Below are positions 1 through 7,342 of a DNA stretch of 13,457 nucleotides, one piece after another. Origin of the DNA: Bacillota bacterium. Lineage in GTDB: Bacteria > Bacillota > Clostridia > Christensenellales > SZUA-584. How positions within the stretch are numbered: position 1 is the first letter of the stretch; each line of letters begins with the position of its first letter. The stretch lies in NCBI GenBank assembly GCA_023436525.1, contig JAEZIW010000126.1:1-13457 (forward strand). The letters run 5' to 3'. Both the position numbers and the translations under genes were made by a program. Below the pieces are notes generated by a model, which was not told the origin of the DNA, did not search any database, and saw only the letters and a program-made list of their open reading frames with translations.

Positions 1-1
1 C

Positions 2-928
2 ACGGAAGCTGTTTTTGATGCAGTGAAAAATGCCGTCAGCAGCGGCGATTTCAGCACAATAGAGATTCCCACCGAAGTGACAGAGGCTCAGGTAAAGTTG
101 GCCGATATCCAAGCAGCCACCCAGCTGATAACGTCTTGGACCTCCAGCTACAGAGAACACGCGGGGAACAGCCGGGTATGGAATGTATCGCGCATGTCGA
201 GCTTCATCAACGCGTCGGTGCTGAACCCGGGCGATGTGTGGTCGGCCAACGATACAGCCGGGCCGCGAACCGATAAAACGGCAAAAACAATCGGATGGAA
301 AAAGGCAGCCGGTCTTGAAAACGGCGGCACGACGCAGCAGGTGGGCGGCGGCGTGTGTCAGCTGGGGAGCACAACGTACAATGCGGCCATCCGTGCGAAT
401 CTGACCATCGTGGAGATGTGGCATCATTCCACGCCGTCCGATTATATAAGCAAGGGTCTAGATGCAACGCTGAATACGGGCGCGCAGGATTTAAGGTTTA
501 AAAACGACAATACAATGCCGGTCTATCTCGTGTCTTATGTAGACCCTGCGAAGAAGACGGTGACGGTGGAGGTGTATGGGCAGTTGCCGGTTGACCCTGA
601 ATTCGGCGCGAATGTGATCTATGATTTTCGTTCAAACAACAAGGGCAGCCGCTACGGCTCGGGCACCGCGAAATCGGTATACAACACCAAAGTGGCGCCG
701 GACGGTACGGCGCTGTCGCCCGAAAGCCCGGTTTACGTGTTCTCCACGCCACGCGCCGGAACGAAGATAGACGTTTATAAGTATGTGCTGGCGGCCGACG
801 GAACACAGCTTTCCGAAAAGCTGTTTGAGAATGCCGACTATAAGCCGGTTAACGGCGTGACGTACTACTACTGGCCGGCCTCCGGGCCGCCTGCCGATAT
901 ACCGGTGACGGCTCCGCCTGCAACATAA
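2..928 (+). CDS. VanW-family cell-surface protein, 5' end cut by window
   Basis: The reading frame is open to the window edge (TEAVFDAVK precedes the GTG at 23), so the true start and any signal peptide lie outside; 308 residues are visible. Counting from the GTG at 23, residues ~1-30 look like the end of a putative peptidoglycan-binding domain often found before VanW. Residues ~45-185 are a VanW domain, with NPGDVWSANDTAGPRT, GGGVCQLGSTTYNAA and the WHHSTPSDYI segment. The last ~100 residues include a G5-like stretch (KLFENADYKPVNGVTYYY) and end in a Pro/Ala/Thr-rich tail. VanW proteins are widespread in Gram-positives, are thought to act at the cell wall, and have no established enzymatic activity. 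Despite the name, nothing here indicates vancomycin resistance: no vanH, ligase or vanX is visible. A strong terminator follows directly. Confidence 0.88.
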   Translation, partial: TEAVFDAVKNAVSSGDFSTIEIPTEVTEAQVKLADIQAATQLITSWTSSYREHAGNSRVWNVSRMSSFINASVLNPGDVWSANDTAGPRTDKTAKTIGWKKAAGLENGGTTQQVGGGVCQLGSTTYNAAIRANLTIVEMWHHSTPSDYISKGLDATLNTGAQDLRFKNDNTMPVYLVSYVDPAKKTVTVEVYGQLPVDPEFGANVIYDFRSNNKGSRYGSGTAKSVYNTKVAPDGTALSPESPVYVFSTPRAGTKIDVYKYVLAADGTQLSEKLFENADYKPVNGVTYYYWPASGPPADIPVTAPPAT

Positions 929-944
929 TATTCAAGGTCATTTC

Positions 945-977
945 AAGGAGGGCAGTGTCATTCTGCCTTCTTTTTTT
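945..977 (+). terminator. Intrinsic terminator after the VanW gene
   Basis: An 11-bp stem with a few G-T pairs joins AAGGAGGGCAG (945-955) to CTGCCTTCTTT (963-973) around a 7-nt loop. The descending arm runs into a T-rich tract ending at 977. It lies 16 bases past the VanW stop and separates that gene from the two-component operon. Confidence 0.88.
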
Positions 978-980
978 ATG

Positions 981-1010
981 TTTACAACTCTATAACATCA
1001 ATGTGATAAT
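981..1010 (+). promoter_or_regulatory. Promoter of the two-component operon
   Basis: TTTACA (981-986, 5 of 6 matches to the -35 consensus) and GATAAT (1005-1010, 5 of 6) are separated by 18 bp. TG at 1002-1003 makes an extended -10. The predicted start near 1017 leaves a very short leader, with the ribosome binding site GGAGG at 1019-1023. Confidence 0.6.
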
Positions 1011-1030
1011 ATGTGAGCGGAGGTTCACTG

Positions 1031-1690
1031 ATGGCAAACATTTTAATTGTTGAAGACGATCCATCTCTAAACGAGCTGCTCAGCCGCAATCTTACGCTGG
1101 TGGGGCACACATGTGCGTGCGCATATGACGGCAACGAGGCACTTGTTTGTCTGGAGAATAAGCCATATGATATCGTGCTGCTCGATATCCTGCTGCCGGG
1201 TATCAGCGGCCTTAAGCTCATGGAACAGCGCCCCGACCCCGACACACCCGTGATTATGATCACGGCACTCAACAGCCTGAGCGATAAGGTAAAAGGGCTG
1301 GGGCTGGGGGCAGACGACTATATCATTAAGCCTTTTGAAACGCAAGAGGTGATCGCACGCATTGAGGCGGTGCTGCGCCGAACCCGGCGGCATGACAAAG
1401 TGTTTCAAATCGACGAGCTCACCGTCAATTTCGATTGCAGAGAGGTGTTATTCCGCAAGGAACCGGTGGATTTAACGCCGCAGGAATACGCGCTGCTCGA
1501 GGCTCTGATTATTAACCGCAATCTTGCTCTCTCGCGAGACAAGCTTCTAAAGCTCGCGTGGGGGTTTGATTATCTCGGCGATACGCGCACGGTGGATGTG
1601 CACATTCAAAAGCTGCGCAAAAAGCTCGGGCTGTCAGAGCGGCTTAAAACAATCTATAAGCTCGGCTACCGGCTGGAGACAAGGATATGA
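1031..1690 (+). CDS. OmpR/PhoB-family response regulator
   Basis: This DNA-binding response regulator has 219 residues, a typical size. The N-terminal receiver domain shows the acidic pocket (VEDD, residues 7-10), the phospho-acceptor D52 in VLLDILLPG, T78 in MITAL and K100 in IIKPF. The C-terminal half is a winged helix of the OmpR/PhoB type, with LTPQEYALLEAL, RTVDVHIQKLRKKL and the final YKLGYRLE hairpin. I chose the ATG at 1031 because GGAGG (1019-1023) lies 7 bases upstream; a GTG at 1013 would add six residues but has no such site. The stop overlaps the start of the histidine kinase (ATGA, 1687-1690), so the pair is translationally coupled. It should be phosphorylated by that kinase and control promoters not identifiable here; the membrane-anchored gene in the same operon may be part of its output. 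Confidence 0.95.
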   Translation: MANILIVEDDPSLNELLSRNLTLVGHTCACAYDGNEALVCLENKPYDIVLLDILLPGISGLKLMEQRPDPDTPVIMITALNSLSDKVKGLGLGADDYIIKPFETQEVIARIEAVLRRTRRHDKVFQIDELTVNFDCREVLFRKEPVDLTPQEYALLEALIINRNLALSRDKLLKLAWGFDYLGDTRTVDVHIQKLRKKLGLSERLKTIYKLGYRLETRI

Positions 1691-3072
1691 AATATTGGCA
1701 GAAGATTTTTTTATCCACGCTGCTGTTGTTCCTCACGGCACTGAACGTGGGGGCTTATCTTGTGTCTATGGCGGCGTATAAAACATCGCTCGAGTCGGAA
1801 CGTGAACGCAGCTTTTCGGAGCACGGTTTTATAAGCGGCGCGATGAACGATGATATTGAGGCCATTACGGCGCGAGAGGAGACACCGGATTCGGCTGTGT
1901 GGGAAAGCCTCTTTCAGCGTTATGCACGCTATTACGCTTCGCAGGGTATCATGCTGGCCATGAAAGACCCAAACGGTAAGCTTTATTCCAATATACCAAC
2001 CATCGGTACCGCTCCCGATTTGTCCGATGACGGTGCCAAAACATCGGCCATCGCAGAATTGAACGGCAGTCCGACTCTATTTGTAAACGGCGGTATCGGC
2101 AGCTCGGGCTACAGCTTGATAACGGCGCGCAGTGCGGCCGATATGCAGCTAAGAGCGGATGACCTGACGCGCACGCTCTGTATTGGCAGCGCGCTGATGG
2201 CGGCTGTGCTCGCGCTTGCTTTATATATGATACTCAAAAGCCTCACACACCCCATTAAAAAGCTGGCTGAAGCGGCGACGGCCATGGCTGCCGGGGATTA
2301 CGGCGTTCGCGCTGCTATTCGCGGCCGGGACGAGATTGCGGAACTCGCGGCGCGTTTTTTTAACATGGCGCAAACAATCGAAGCCCAGATCACAGAACTG
2401 AAATGCGAAGCGGAAAATAAGCAGCGTTTCATCGACGGGCTTGCCCACGAAATGCGTACACCGCTCGCTGCAATCGGCGGTTATGCGCAGTATCTTTGTG
2501 ATGCCGCCGTCAATGAAGAGGATAGACTCTCGGCTTGTGCCTACATATCGCGTCAGAGCGCGTGTTTGGCGGATTTGTCCGAAAAGCTGCTGATGCTTAC
2601 AAAGCTGCGAACGGCCGCTCCCGTTATAGAAATGGTCAGCTTAAAAAAGCTGTTTGACGACGTGAAAAAAACGTTTCCGTCATGCCGGGCATTGTTGCGC
2701 TTTCGCGCAGGGCGCGTTGTCTGGCAAACGGACAGCACGCTTTTATCGATGCTGCTAATTAACCTTGTGAATAACGCAACTCACGCATGCCAAAAAGGCT
2801 GTACAGTCAGCGTAACGGCACAAGATCGTCGCATTGTTGTGCAGGACAACGGCTGCGGCATCAGTGAAGAATCGCTGATTCATCTGACCGAGCCGTTTTA
2901 TCGGGCAGACGCGTCTCGTTCCCGCCGGGGCGGCGGTGCAGGCCTCGGGCTTTCAATCTGCGAGAGCATCTGCCAATGCTTGGGTTATTCTATGAAAATC
3001 GAGTCTGAAGATGGGAAAGGAACCAAAGTCACCGTTTTACAAATCGATAATATTGCGGAAATAAATCTCTGA
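1687..3072 (+). CDS. Membrane sensor histidine kinase
   Basis: This 461-residue kinase partners the regulator just upstream. Its layout is a transmembrane helix at ~7-29, an extracytoplasmic sensor region ~30-160, a second helix ~162-185, a HAMP linker ~186-238, then HisKA with the phospho-accepting H254 in GLAHEMRTPL. The HATPase domain follows, with an N box around N359-N363 (LLINLVNNATHAC), a G1 box DNGCGIS (387-393) and a glycine-rich G2 box GGGAGLGLS (415-423). All catalytic motifs are intact. The start ATG overlaps the regulator's stop and is preceded by GGAG at 1675-1678. The sensor domain of ~130 residues has no motif I can tie to a ligand. No promoter was found between it and the next gene, so the operon probably has three genes. 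Confidence 0.95.
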   Translation: MKYWQKIFLSTLLLFLTALNVGAYLVSMAAYKTSLESERERSFSEHGFISGAMNDDIEAITAREETPDSAVWESLFQRYARYYASQGIMLAMKDPNGKLYSNIPTIGTAPDLSDDGAKTSAIAELNGSPTLFVNGGIGSSGYSLITARSAADMQLRADDLTRTLCIGSALMAAVLALALYMILKSLTHPIKKLAEAATAMAAGDYGVRAAIRGRDEIAELAARFFNMAQTIEAQITELKCEAENKQRFIDGLAHEMRTPLAAIGGYAQYLCDAAVNEEDRLSACAYISRQSACLADLSEKLLMLTKLRTAAPVIEMVSLKKLFDDVKKTFPSCRALLRFRAGRVVWQTDSTLLSMLLINLVNNATHACQKGCTVSVTAQDRRIVVQDNGCGISEESLIHLTEPFYRADASRSRRGGGAGLGLSICESICQCLGYSMKIESEDGKGTKVTVLQIDNIAEINL

Positions 3073-3121
3073 TAAGACGGCTGCATAATAAGGATAGATA
3101 CTTTTGAAAGGAGTCTTTATT

Positions 3122-3967
3122 ATGAAAAAAATGTGGAAAAGGATATGGCTGCCCGTGGTGACGATGCTGATGATCGGTGTGGGTGTGCTCGTGCTGACAG
3201 GTGCGTTGCGGGTCGGGCAGGCCTATGAATCGAGCCAAGCCGTCTTCAAGTCTGCTGAGACGAACGCGGCACCGGAACAGACATCTTCAGCTTCTGCCCC
3301 CGGCGAGACTGATAAGCCGGGTATAGAAGCTGCTCTATCGGCGCAATACACCTCGATCAAGCCCCAAATCCCCGCATTGCCTGAAGGTTACACGGTAACG
3401 CCTGTATTAAATGAAACCGGGGACACACCGGGTGCGGATGAGCTGAGCTATAATGAAGCGGGGGCTATCGCCGCAGATGCCTTCACAAAGGTGTTCAAAG
3501 ATGCTTTTACATCCGGCAACGCCGACATATATGTGCAATACAGAAGCAATGAAGGCATGTTCGAAAATCAGTATGAGTTTTATACGGGGAGTGATCAGTA
3601 CTCAAAAGCGAGCTTCACCGGCTGGATGGATGCGGTCAGCGGTAGAAACCTGCATATTGAGAATCATACCCCGGCGGCTAACGACAAAAGTAAGGTTTCT
3701 AAAGAAAGCTTAGAAGATCGTATGCTCAGTTTATATGAGGATGAGAAAATCCCCGACGTGGCCAGAAAGCTGATCAATGAAGAGTTTGCAGATGGCAGGA
3801 CTATTGAGATGATCATTGTGGACGGTATTCAGGGGAATTCCGTTTTCCCGGGCGTAGAACTGCTCGCAGATTGTAAGGTGGGGCTGGGCAAGGGGGATTG
3901 CTACCTGGTACAAGTCGGGTATCCCACCTATGATGTCAGGATGTTTGAGATCCATCCGGTGGGCTGA
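3122..3967 (+). CDS. Membrane-anchored protein of unknown family
   Basis: I do not recognise this 281-residue protein. It starts with a short basic tail (MKKMWKRIW) and one hydrophobic segment (~9-28) without a lipobox cysteine, so it is probably a signal anchor or a cleaved signal peptide. A Ser/Thr/Pro/Ala-rich linker (~45-70) leads to a mostly acidic globular part ending in VGYPTYDVRMFEIHPVG. AAAGGAG (3107-3113) lies 8 bases before the ATG at 3122; an in-frame TTG at 3104 is less likely because it would precede that site. It begins 49 bases after the kinase gene without a convincing promoter and ends before a terminator, so it is probably co-transcribed with the two-component genes. It may be an accessory sensor or an output protein acting at the cell surface, but nothing in the sequence decides between these. 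Confidence 0.8.
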   Translation: MKKMWKRIWLPVVTMLMIGVGVLVLTGALRVGQAYESSQAVFKSAETNAAPEQTSSASAPGETDKPGIEAALSAQYTSIKPQIPALPEGYTVTPVLNETGDTPGADELSYNEAGAIAADAFTKVFKDAFTSGNADIYVQYRSNEGMFENQYEFYTGSDQYSKASFTGWMDAVSGRNLHIENHTPAANDKSKVSKESLEDRMLSLYEDEKIPDVARKLINEEFADGRTIEMIIVDGIQGNSVFPGVELLADCKVGLGKGDCYLVQVGYPTYDVRMFEIHPVG

Positions 3968-4001
3968 CGGCACTCCGCAATGCCATGGCGTGCGGTACTT
4001 G

Positions 4002-4042
4002 AAAAGTCAGTCGAAAGAATATGCGTTCCGGCTGACTTTTTT
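4002..4042 (+). terminator. Intrinsic terminator of the two-component operon
   Basis: AAAAGTCAGTC (4002-4012) pairs with GGCTGACTTTT (4030-4040) over 11 bp with one G-T pair, followed by T residues to 4042. The loop is rather long, 17 nt. Read from the other strand the stem is followed by only four T residues, so it may also weakly stop transcription from the convergent gene at 4127. The rest of 3968-4126 shows no further gene. Confidence 0.8.
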
Positions 4043-4126
4043 ATATCCCGATAAACATGATATTCCCAAACGAGAGACCGTCGCTGCAAAGCAGTTCCCT
4101 GTCATACGAGCCCATTGGAATCGTCC

Positions 4127-4579
4127 TTATACAGCCTTAATCAAAACCTTGCAGCAGTCGCCTTCCATCAGCGTGCTTTCAACATTGAATTGATCATCCC
4201 CAATGTGTCCCTCAGAAATGGCACCGATCATCGCCGCCATCGGGTCGAGGCACCATCCGCGGCAGGGGCTTGCGCCGCCCATCTTCTTGGAAAGCGCACA
4301 GAGTTTGCAGGCTGTGGCTCTCGCGGCATATCCGTCCGGTGTTTTTTCCACAGTCCAATTGGCGCAGCCGAAGGTATCCGAGAGCAGCGTAAACACATCG
4401 TCAATGCTTTCAATGCCAAGCTGCTTGTTGATAAGAGGTGCCGTTTGGGTCTGCCGCTCCTTCTTCTGTGCCACTATGCGTTCCAGCACATTGAGCTTTT
4501 CATACGTATTGATGGTCTCGGCCAATGCCGCCGCATAGGTATTTTGCATGATGGCAAGCTTTTGTTCTGTGTTCATCAT
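4127..4579 (-). CDS. Cysteine-rich protein, possible L-2-amino-thiazoline-4-carboxylate hydrolase family
   Basis: This 150-residue protein has seven cysteines clustered in its C-terminal half: C72, the C91-x2-C94 pair, C106 and C110 (SPCRGWC), and the doublet C142-C143 near the end (EGDCCKVLIK). The N-terminal ~50 residues look helical and charged. The layout, with a central Cys cluster and a final Gly-Asp-Cys-Cys strand, recalls the family named after L-2-amino-thiazoline-4-carboxylic acid hydrolase, which opens a cyclic cysteine precursor in some bacteria. Most family members are uncharacterised, so this is a resemblance from memory, not proof. A metal- or redox-binding role is equally possible. 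The ATG at 4579 has AAGGA 7 bases upstream; a longer in-frame start near 4660 would run into the TetR gene and lacks a binding site. The gene lies 58 bases downstream of the TetR gene, with the TetR-type inverted repeat in that gap. Confidence 0.75.
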   Translation of the reverse strand: MMNTEQKLAIMQNTYAAALAETINTYEKLNVLERIVAQKKERQTQTAPLINKQLGIESIDDVFTLLSDTFGCANWTVEKTPDGYAARATACKLCALSKKMGGASPCRGWCLDPMAAMIGAISEGHIGDDQFNVESTLMEGDCCKVLIKAV

Positions 4580-4600
4580 ATTGTTTTCCTTTCTGATATT

Positions 4601-4606
4601 TTTATA
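4601..4606 (-). promoter_or_regulatory. Possible -10 box for the cysteine-rich gene
   Basis: The minus strand reads TATAAA here, 22 bases ahead of the start codon and two bases after the inverted repeat. No good -35 hexamer is visible at normal spacing; CCTCAT is the 17-bp candidate. The repeat would lie between the two boxes. Confidence 0.35.
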
Positions 4607-4608
4607 CC

Positions 4609-4620
4609 TAACGTTCGTTA
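4609..4620 (-). promoter_or_regulatory. Predicted TetR operator, copy 1
   Basis: The minus strand reads TAACGAACGTTA, a perfect 5-2-5 inverted repeat. The same 12 bases occur at 5217-5228. It lies in the short gap between the TetR gene and the cysteine-rich gene, just upstream of the latter's possible -10 box. This is where a TetR-type repressor would block RNA polymerase. Confidence 0.7.
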
Positions 4621-4637
4621 AGCATGAGGCAAAAAAA

Positions 4638-5201
4638 TTAAACGGTTCCCGCGAGGACAACCGACAGTTCTTCGCGAATTTCCTGCTCGGATAAAAAACG
4701 GTTTTTCACCACGATACTCTCGATCAGGTTTTCGAGAAGATGCATCAGCGTGCGCACCACGGCGGCACTGTTTGCCGCACTTTTAAGGTGCGGCATTATC
4801 AGCGCGTGATGACGGGGAAGTATATTTTTCTCCCACTCATTCATGATATCGGCTAATTCATCGTCGCCATCAAACCCAAGGTACACCTTGATGCCAAGAC
4901 GGTATACCATTTTGTCATACGCGCTCAAATGGTTGATTCCAAACACAAAAGCGGTATAAAAATCAATCACGTTTGTCATTTTCAGCTGCTGCGATTGCTT
5001 TTGTAGCAGAGCAAAATAGTCGTTCTTAATGATCTCGTGAAACAGATCCTTCTTGCTTTTGTAGTAGTAATACACCATCGGCAGGCTGCAGCCCACTTCA
5101 TTTGCGATATGGCGTATTGTGGTTCCATGATAACCGTCTCGGTTGAAGTGTTCAACGGCTGTTTGTTTAATCTTTTCGCTGAGCTCGGCTTCGTTCATCA
5201 T
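4638..5201 (-). CDS. TetR/AcrR-family transcriptional repressor
   Basis: This 187-residue protein has a normal TetR size. Residues ~7-52 form the typical N-terminal DNA-binding domain: AVEHFNRDGYHGTTIRHIA, then the recognition helix and VYYYYKSKKDLF. The remaining ~130 residues are the ligand-binding and dimerisation part, which does not reveal the effector. Two adjacent ATG codons (5201 and 5198) could start it. AGAGG at 5204-5208 sits 2 bases before the first and 5 before the second, so the second may be the one used. The gene follows a near-consensus promoter with a perfect inverted repeat just after its -10 box. The same repeat precedes the gene downstream. This supports autorepression plus repression of the cysteine-rich gene, relieved by an unknown small molecule. 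Confidence 0.93.
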   Translation of the reverse strand: MMNEAELSEKIKQTAVEHFNRDGYHGTTIRHIANEVGCSLPMVYYYYKSKKDLFHEIIKNDYFALLQKQSQQLKMTNVIDFYTAFVFGINHLSAYDKMVYRLGIKVYLGFDGDDELADIMNEWEKNILPRHHALIMPHLKSAANSAAVVRTLMHLLENLIESIVVKNRFLSEQEIREELSVVLAGTV

Positions 5202-5216
5202 AACCTCTTTTTAACT

Positions 5217-5228
5217 TAACGTTCGTTA
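5217..5228 (-). promoter_or_regulatory. Predicted TetR operator, copy 2 (autoregulatory)
   Basis: This is an identical copy of the 12-bp inverted repeat at 4609-4620, placed two bases downstream of the TATAAT box of the TetR promoter. It therefore covers the predicted transcription start, and a bound repressor would directly block initiation. It is more than 55 bases from the divergent kinase promoter, so effects on that gene are less certain. Confidence 0.75.
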
Positions 5229-5230
5229 GA

Positions 5231-5259
5231 ATTATAGCGTTTAGGAATCTGTCTGTCAA
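5231..5259 (-). promoter_or_regulatory. Consensus sigma-70/sigma-A promoter of the TetR gene
   Basis: On the minus strand TTGACA (5254-5259) and TATAAT (5231-5236) match the consensus at all twelve positions and are exactly 17 bp apart. Such a strong promoter fits a gene held down by its own repressor. Confidence 0.85.
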
Positions 5260-5283
5260 CTGTTCCTTCAGGGTATTTTTGGC

Positions 5284-5312
5284 TTGTGCGTAAGCCATAC
5301 CGGGGATATAAT
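5284..5312 (+). promoter_or_regulatory. Promoter of the pyridoxamine kinase gene
   Basis: TTGTGC (5284-5289) and a perfect TATAAT (5307-5312) are 17 bp apart. The predicted start near 5319 leaves a short leader with GAGGAG at 5325-5330. It diverges from the TetR promoter, with only 24 bp between the two -35 boxes. Confidence 0.6.
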
Positions 5313-5341
5313 GAAATATCATCTGAGGAGAAAATAAACAA

Positions 5342-6202
5342 ATGCAAAAAAGAGTTGCCGCCATTCATGATATTTCTGGCTTCGGAAAATGCTCGCTGAC
5401 GGTTGCGCTGCCCGTCATTTCAGCGGCGGGCATAGAGGTCAGCGTGATTCCCACCGCCGTGCTGTCTACGCATACGGGCGGCTTCACGGGCTTCACCTAT
5501 CGCGATTTAACCGACGATATCCTGCCGATTGCGAACCATTGGTGCACGCTTGGCCTTAAGTTCGATGCCCTTTATTCGGGCTTCTTGGGTTCGTTTGAGC
5601 AGATTGATATTATGGAAAAAGTCTTTGATCGTCTGCGAAGCGACGAAACGTTTATCATGGTTGATCCGGTGATGGCAGACAACGGCGCGCTCTATAAGGT
5701 GTTTCCCGATAACTTTCCTGATGGCATGAGAAAGCTGTGCGCCCATGCCGACATCATTGTGCCGAATATGACCGAAGCGGCGCTGCTCACCCGGCAGAAT
5801 TACCGCGAAGGCCCATATACACGCGAATACATCGAAGACATGCTCAAAGAGCTTGCGGCGCTCGGCCCGCAGCGCGTGGTGCTCACCGGTGTGTATTTCG
5901 ATGCGCACTCTTTGGGCACAGCGGCCTACGACGCGCAAACCGGCACCGTGGACTATGCGTTTGCGCAGCGTATTCAAGGCTTGTACCATGGCACCGGCGA
6001 TGTGTTTGCAAGTGTGCTGCTCTCGGCTGTGCTGAGAGGGTTCACGCTTGCCGAGTCGGCTCAGATTGCCGTGGATTTTACGACGCAGAGCATACGCCGC
6101 ACGCAAAAAGCGGGTACGGATGTGCGCTTCGGCGTCAACTTCGAAGAAGGGCTGCCGTCGCTTGGCAAGCGACTGGATCAATCATTAACACCGGCCGGAT
6201 AA
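5342..6202 (+). CDS. Pyridoxamine/pyridoxal kinase
   Basis: This 286-residue enzyme belongs to the ribokinase-like vitamin kinases. It should phosphorylate pyridoxal, pyridoxamine or pyridoxine with ATP in the cytoplasm, for salvage of the cofactor PLP. Visible hallmarks are the N-terminal IHDISGFGKCSLTVALPV and the substrate-side STHTGGF (42-48). Further on are VDPVMAD (108-114), PNMTEAALL (141-149), and the anion-hole/catalytic motif GTGD (217-220, with D220 as the expected base) followed by VFASVLLSAVLRG. The length and these motifs fit the PdxY/PdxK-like group of Clostridia better than hydroxymethylpyrimidine kinase, although ThiD-type activity cannot be excluded. GAGGAG lies 11 bases before the ATG. 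The gene has its own promoter and diverges from the TetR gene; whether TetR affects it is open. It converges with the rfbG gene, with a 48-base gap and no clear terminator. Confidence 0.9.
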   Translation: MQKRVAAIHDISGFGKCSLTVALPVISAAGIEVSVIPTAVLSTHTGGFTGFTYRDLTDDILPIANHWCTLGLKFDALYSGFLGSFEQIDIMEKVFDRLRSDETFIMVDPVMADNGALYKVFPDNFPDGMRKLCAHADIIVPNMTEAALLTRQNYREGPYTREYIEDMLKELAALGPQRVVLTGVYFDAHSLGTAAYDAQTGTVDYAFAQRIQGLYHGTGDVFASVLLSAVLRGFTLAESAQIAVDFTTQSIRRTQKAGTDVRFGVNFEEGLPSLGKRLDQSLTPAG

Positions 6203-6250
6203 GGTATAACGGATGAAAGAAACAAAAAATCGGATCAATGAGAGCAACTT

Positions 6251-7324
6251 TTATTCAGATTTTAAATTGTTCAACGCGGCGCTGTATTCACATATCTGAT
6301 TCCGGCAAAATTCGGCTGTATCGCCTTCCGCGCTTTTTTTATACCAGCCAACGGTTTTGTTAACCGTTTGATCAATATCCCACACGGGCAGCCAATGAAG
6401 CGCATTGCGCGCTTTGCTGGTGTCGAGTATTAAAAGGTTGGCTTCGGGTATACGCGCGGATTCGTCGCAAACGAACCTGCCGCCGCCCCATGCGGCGATG
6501 ACCATGCGCACCATATGCTCAACCGTAACGGTACTTTTGTAATCAGGGCCGAAATTCCAGCCGCCGCCAAACTGAAAATTCTGCGTCAGCACCTTTTCGA
6601 GCAGCATTAAATAACCGGATAGCGACTCAAGCACATGCTGCCAGGGCCTTACCGACTGCGGGCTGCGCAGCACAATGGTTTCCCCTGCGGTCAGCGCACG
6701 GATGCAGTCGGGTATCAAACGATAATCACCCCAATCTCCGCCGCCCACCACATTTCCAGACCGTGCAGAAACCAGCAGCTTACCACCCGGCCCGAAAACA
6801 GACGGATACGAACGACGGTAGGCATCAATCAGCAGCTCATCGCACCCTTTACTCGACGAATAAATATCATGGCCCCCGATGCGGTCGGTCTCACGGTATC
6901 CCCATACCCATTCTTTGTTCTCGTAGCATTTATCGCTCGTAATCATAACGCCGCCGAGGCAGCTGTCACATGCTTTGATTTCTTCTAGCACGTTCAAGGT
7001 TCCCATCACGTTCACGTCGTAGGTATAGCGCGGGTCGGTAAGAGCATGCTTCACAATGGGCTGCGCGGCAAGATGCATCACAGCATCCGGTTTTGCCGTG
7101 CGAAACGCTTTTTTCAGGCTGTCCACATCACGGATATCCCCGGTGAGATGACAAATGTGCCGCTTGACGTCGGATAACACAAAATTGCTTGCCGGGTCGT
7201 CGTTTTCCAGGCTGTAGCCCGTCACATTGGCACCGAGCATGTAAAGCCACAGGCAAAGCCAAGATCCCTTGAAGCCTGTGTGTCCCGTCACCAGAATATT
7301 CTTGTTGTAAATGTGTCGCTCCAT
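6251..7324 (-). CDS. rfbG: CDP-glucose 4,6-dehydratase
   Basis: This 357-residue extended short-chain dehydrogenase removes water from CDP-glucose using bound NAD to give CDP-4-keto-6-deoxyglucose, the branch point to CDP-linked deoxyhexoses. The Rossmann motif is TGHTGFKGSW (13-22); TSDKCYENKEW (129-139) carries the Ser/Thr-Asp-Lys active-site triplet typical of sugar-nucleotide dehydratases. YSSSK (155-159) supplies the catalytic Tyr and Lys. The GHTGFKGSW and ENKEWVWGYRE signatures and the length point to the CDP-glucose enzyme rather than dTDP- or GDP-sugar relatives. AAGGA lies 7 bases before the ATG at 7324. It is the last gene of the cassette, 18 bases after the epimerase stop. The cytidylyltransferase gene three positions upstream makes its substrate. 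Confidence 0.92.
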   Translation of the reverse strand: MERHIYNKNILVTGHTGFKGSWLCLWLYMLGANVTGYSLENDDPASNFVLSDVKRHICHLTGDIRDVDSLKKAFRTAKPDAVMHLAAQPIVKHALTDPRYTYDVNVMGTLNVLEEIKACDSCLGGVMITSDKCYENKEWVWGYRETDRIGGHDIYSSSKGCDELLIDAYRRSYPSVFGPGGKLLVSARSGNVVGGGDWGDYRLIPDCIRALTAGETIVLRSPQSVRPWQHVLESLSGYLMLLEKVLTQNFQFGGGWNFGPDYKSTVTVEHMVRMVIAAWGGGRFVCDESARIPEANLLILDTSKARNALHWLPVWDIDQTVNKTVGWYKKSAEGDTAEFCRNQICEYSAALNNLKSE

Positions 7325-7342
7325 ATTGCCATCCTTTTAAGC

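Noticed and set aside
2..3072. VanW gene next to a two-component system as a vancomycin-resistance cluster
   Set aside because: VanW domains are common outside resistance operons. No vanH, D-Ala-D-Lac ligase or vanX is present, and a terminator separates the two units.
4115..4621. Long plus-strand open frames opposite the cysteine-rich gene
   Set aside because: They are mirror frames of the minus-strand gene, which has a ribosome site, an operator and a coherent protein; the plus-strand translations show no recognisable motif.
5507..6181. 224-codon minus-strand open frame inside the pyridoxamine kinase gene
   Set aside because: The plus-strand frame carries all the kinase motifs. The reverse translation is rich in Arg and His and looks like a shadow.
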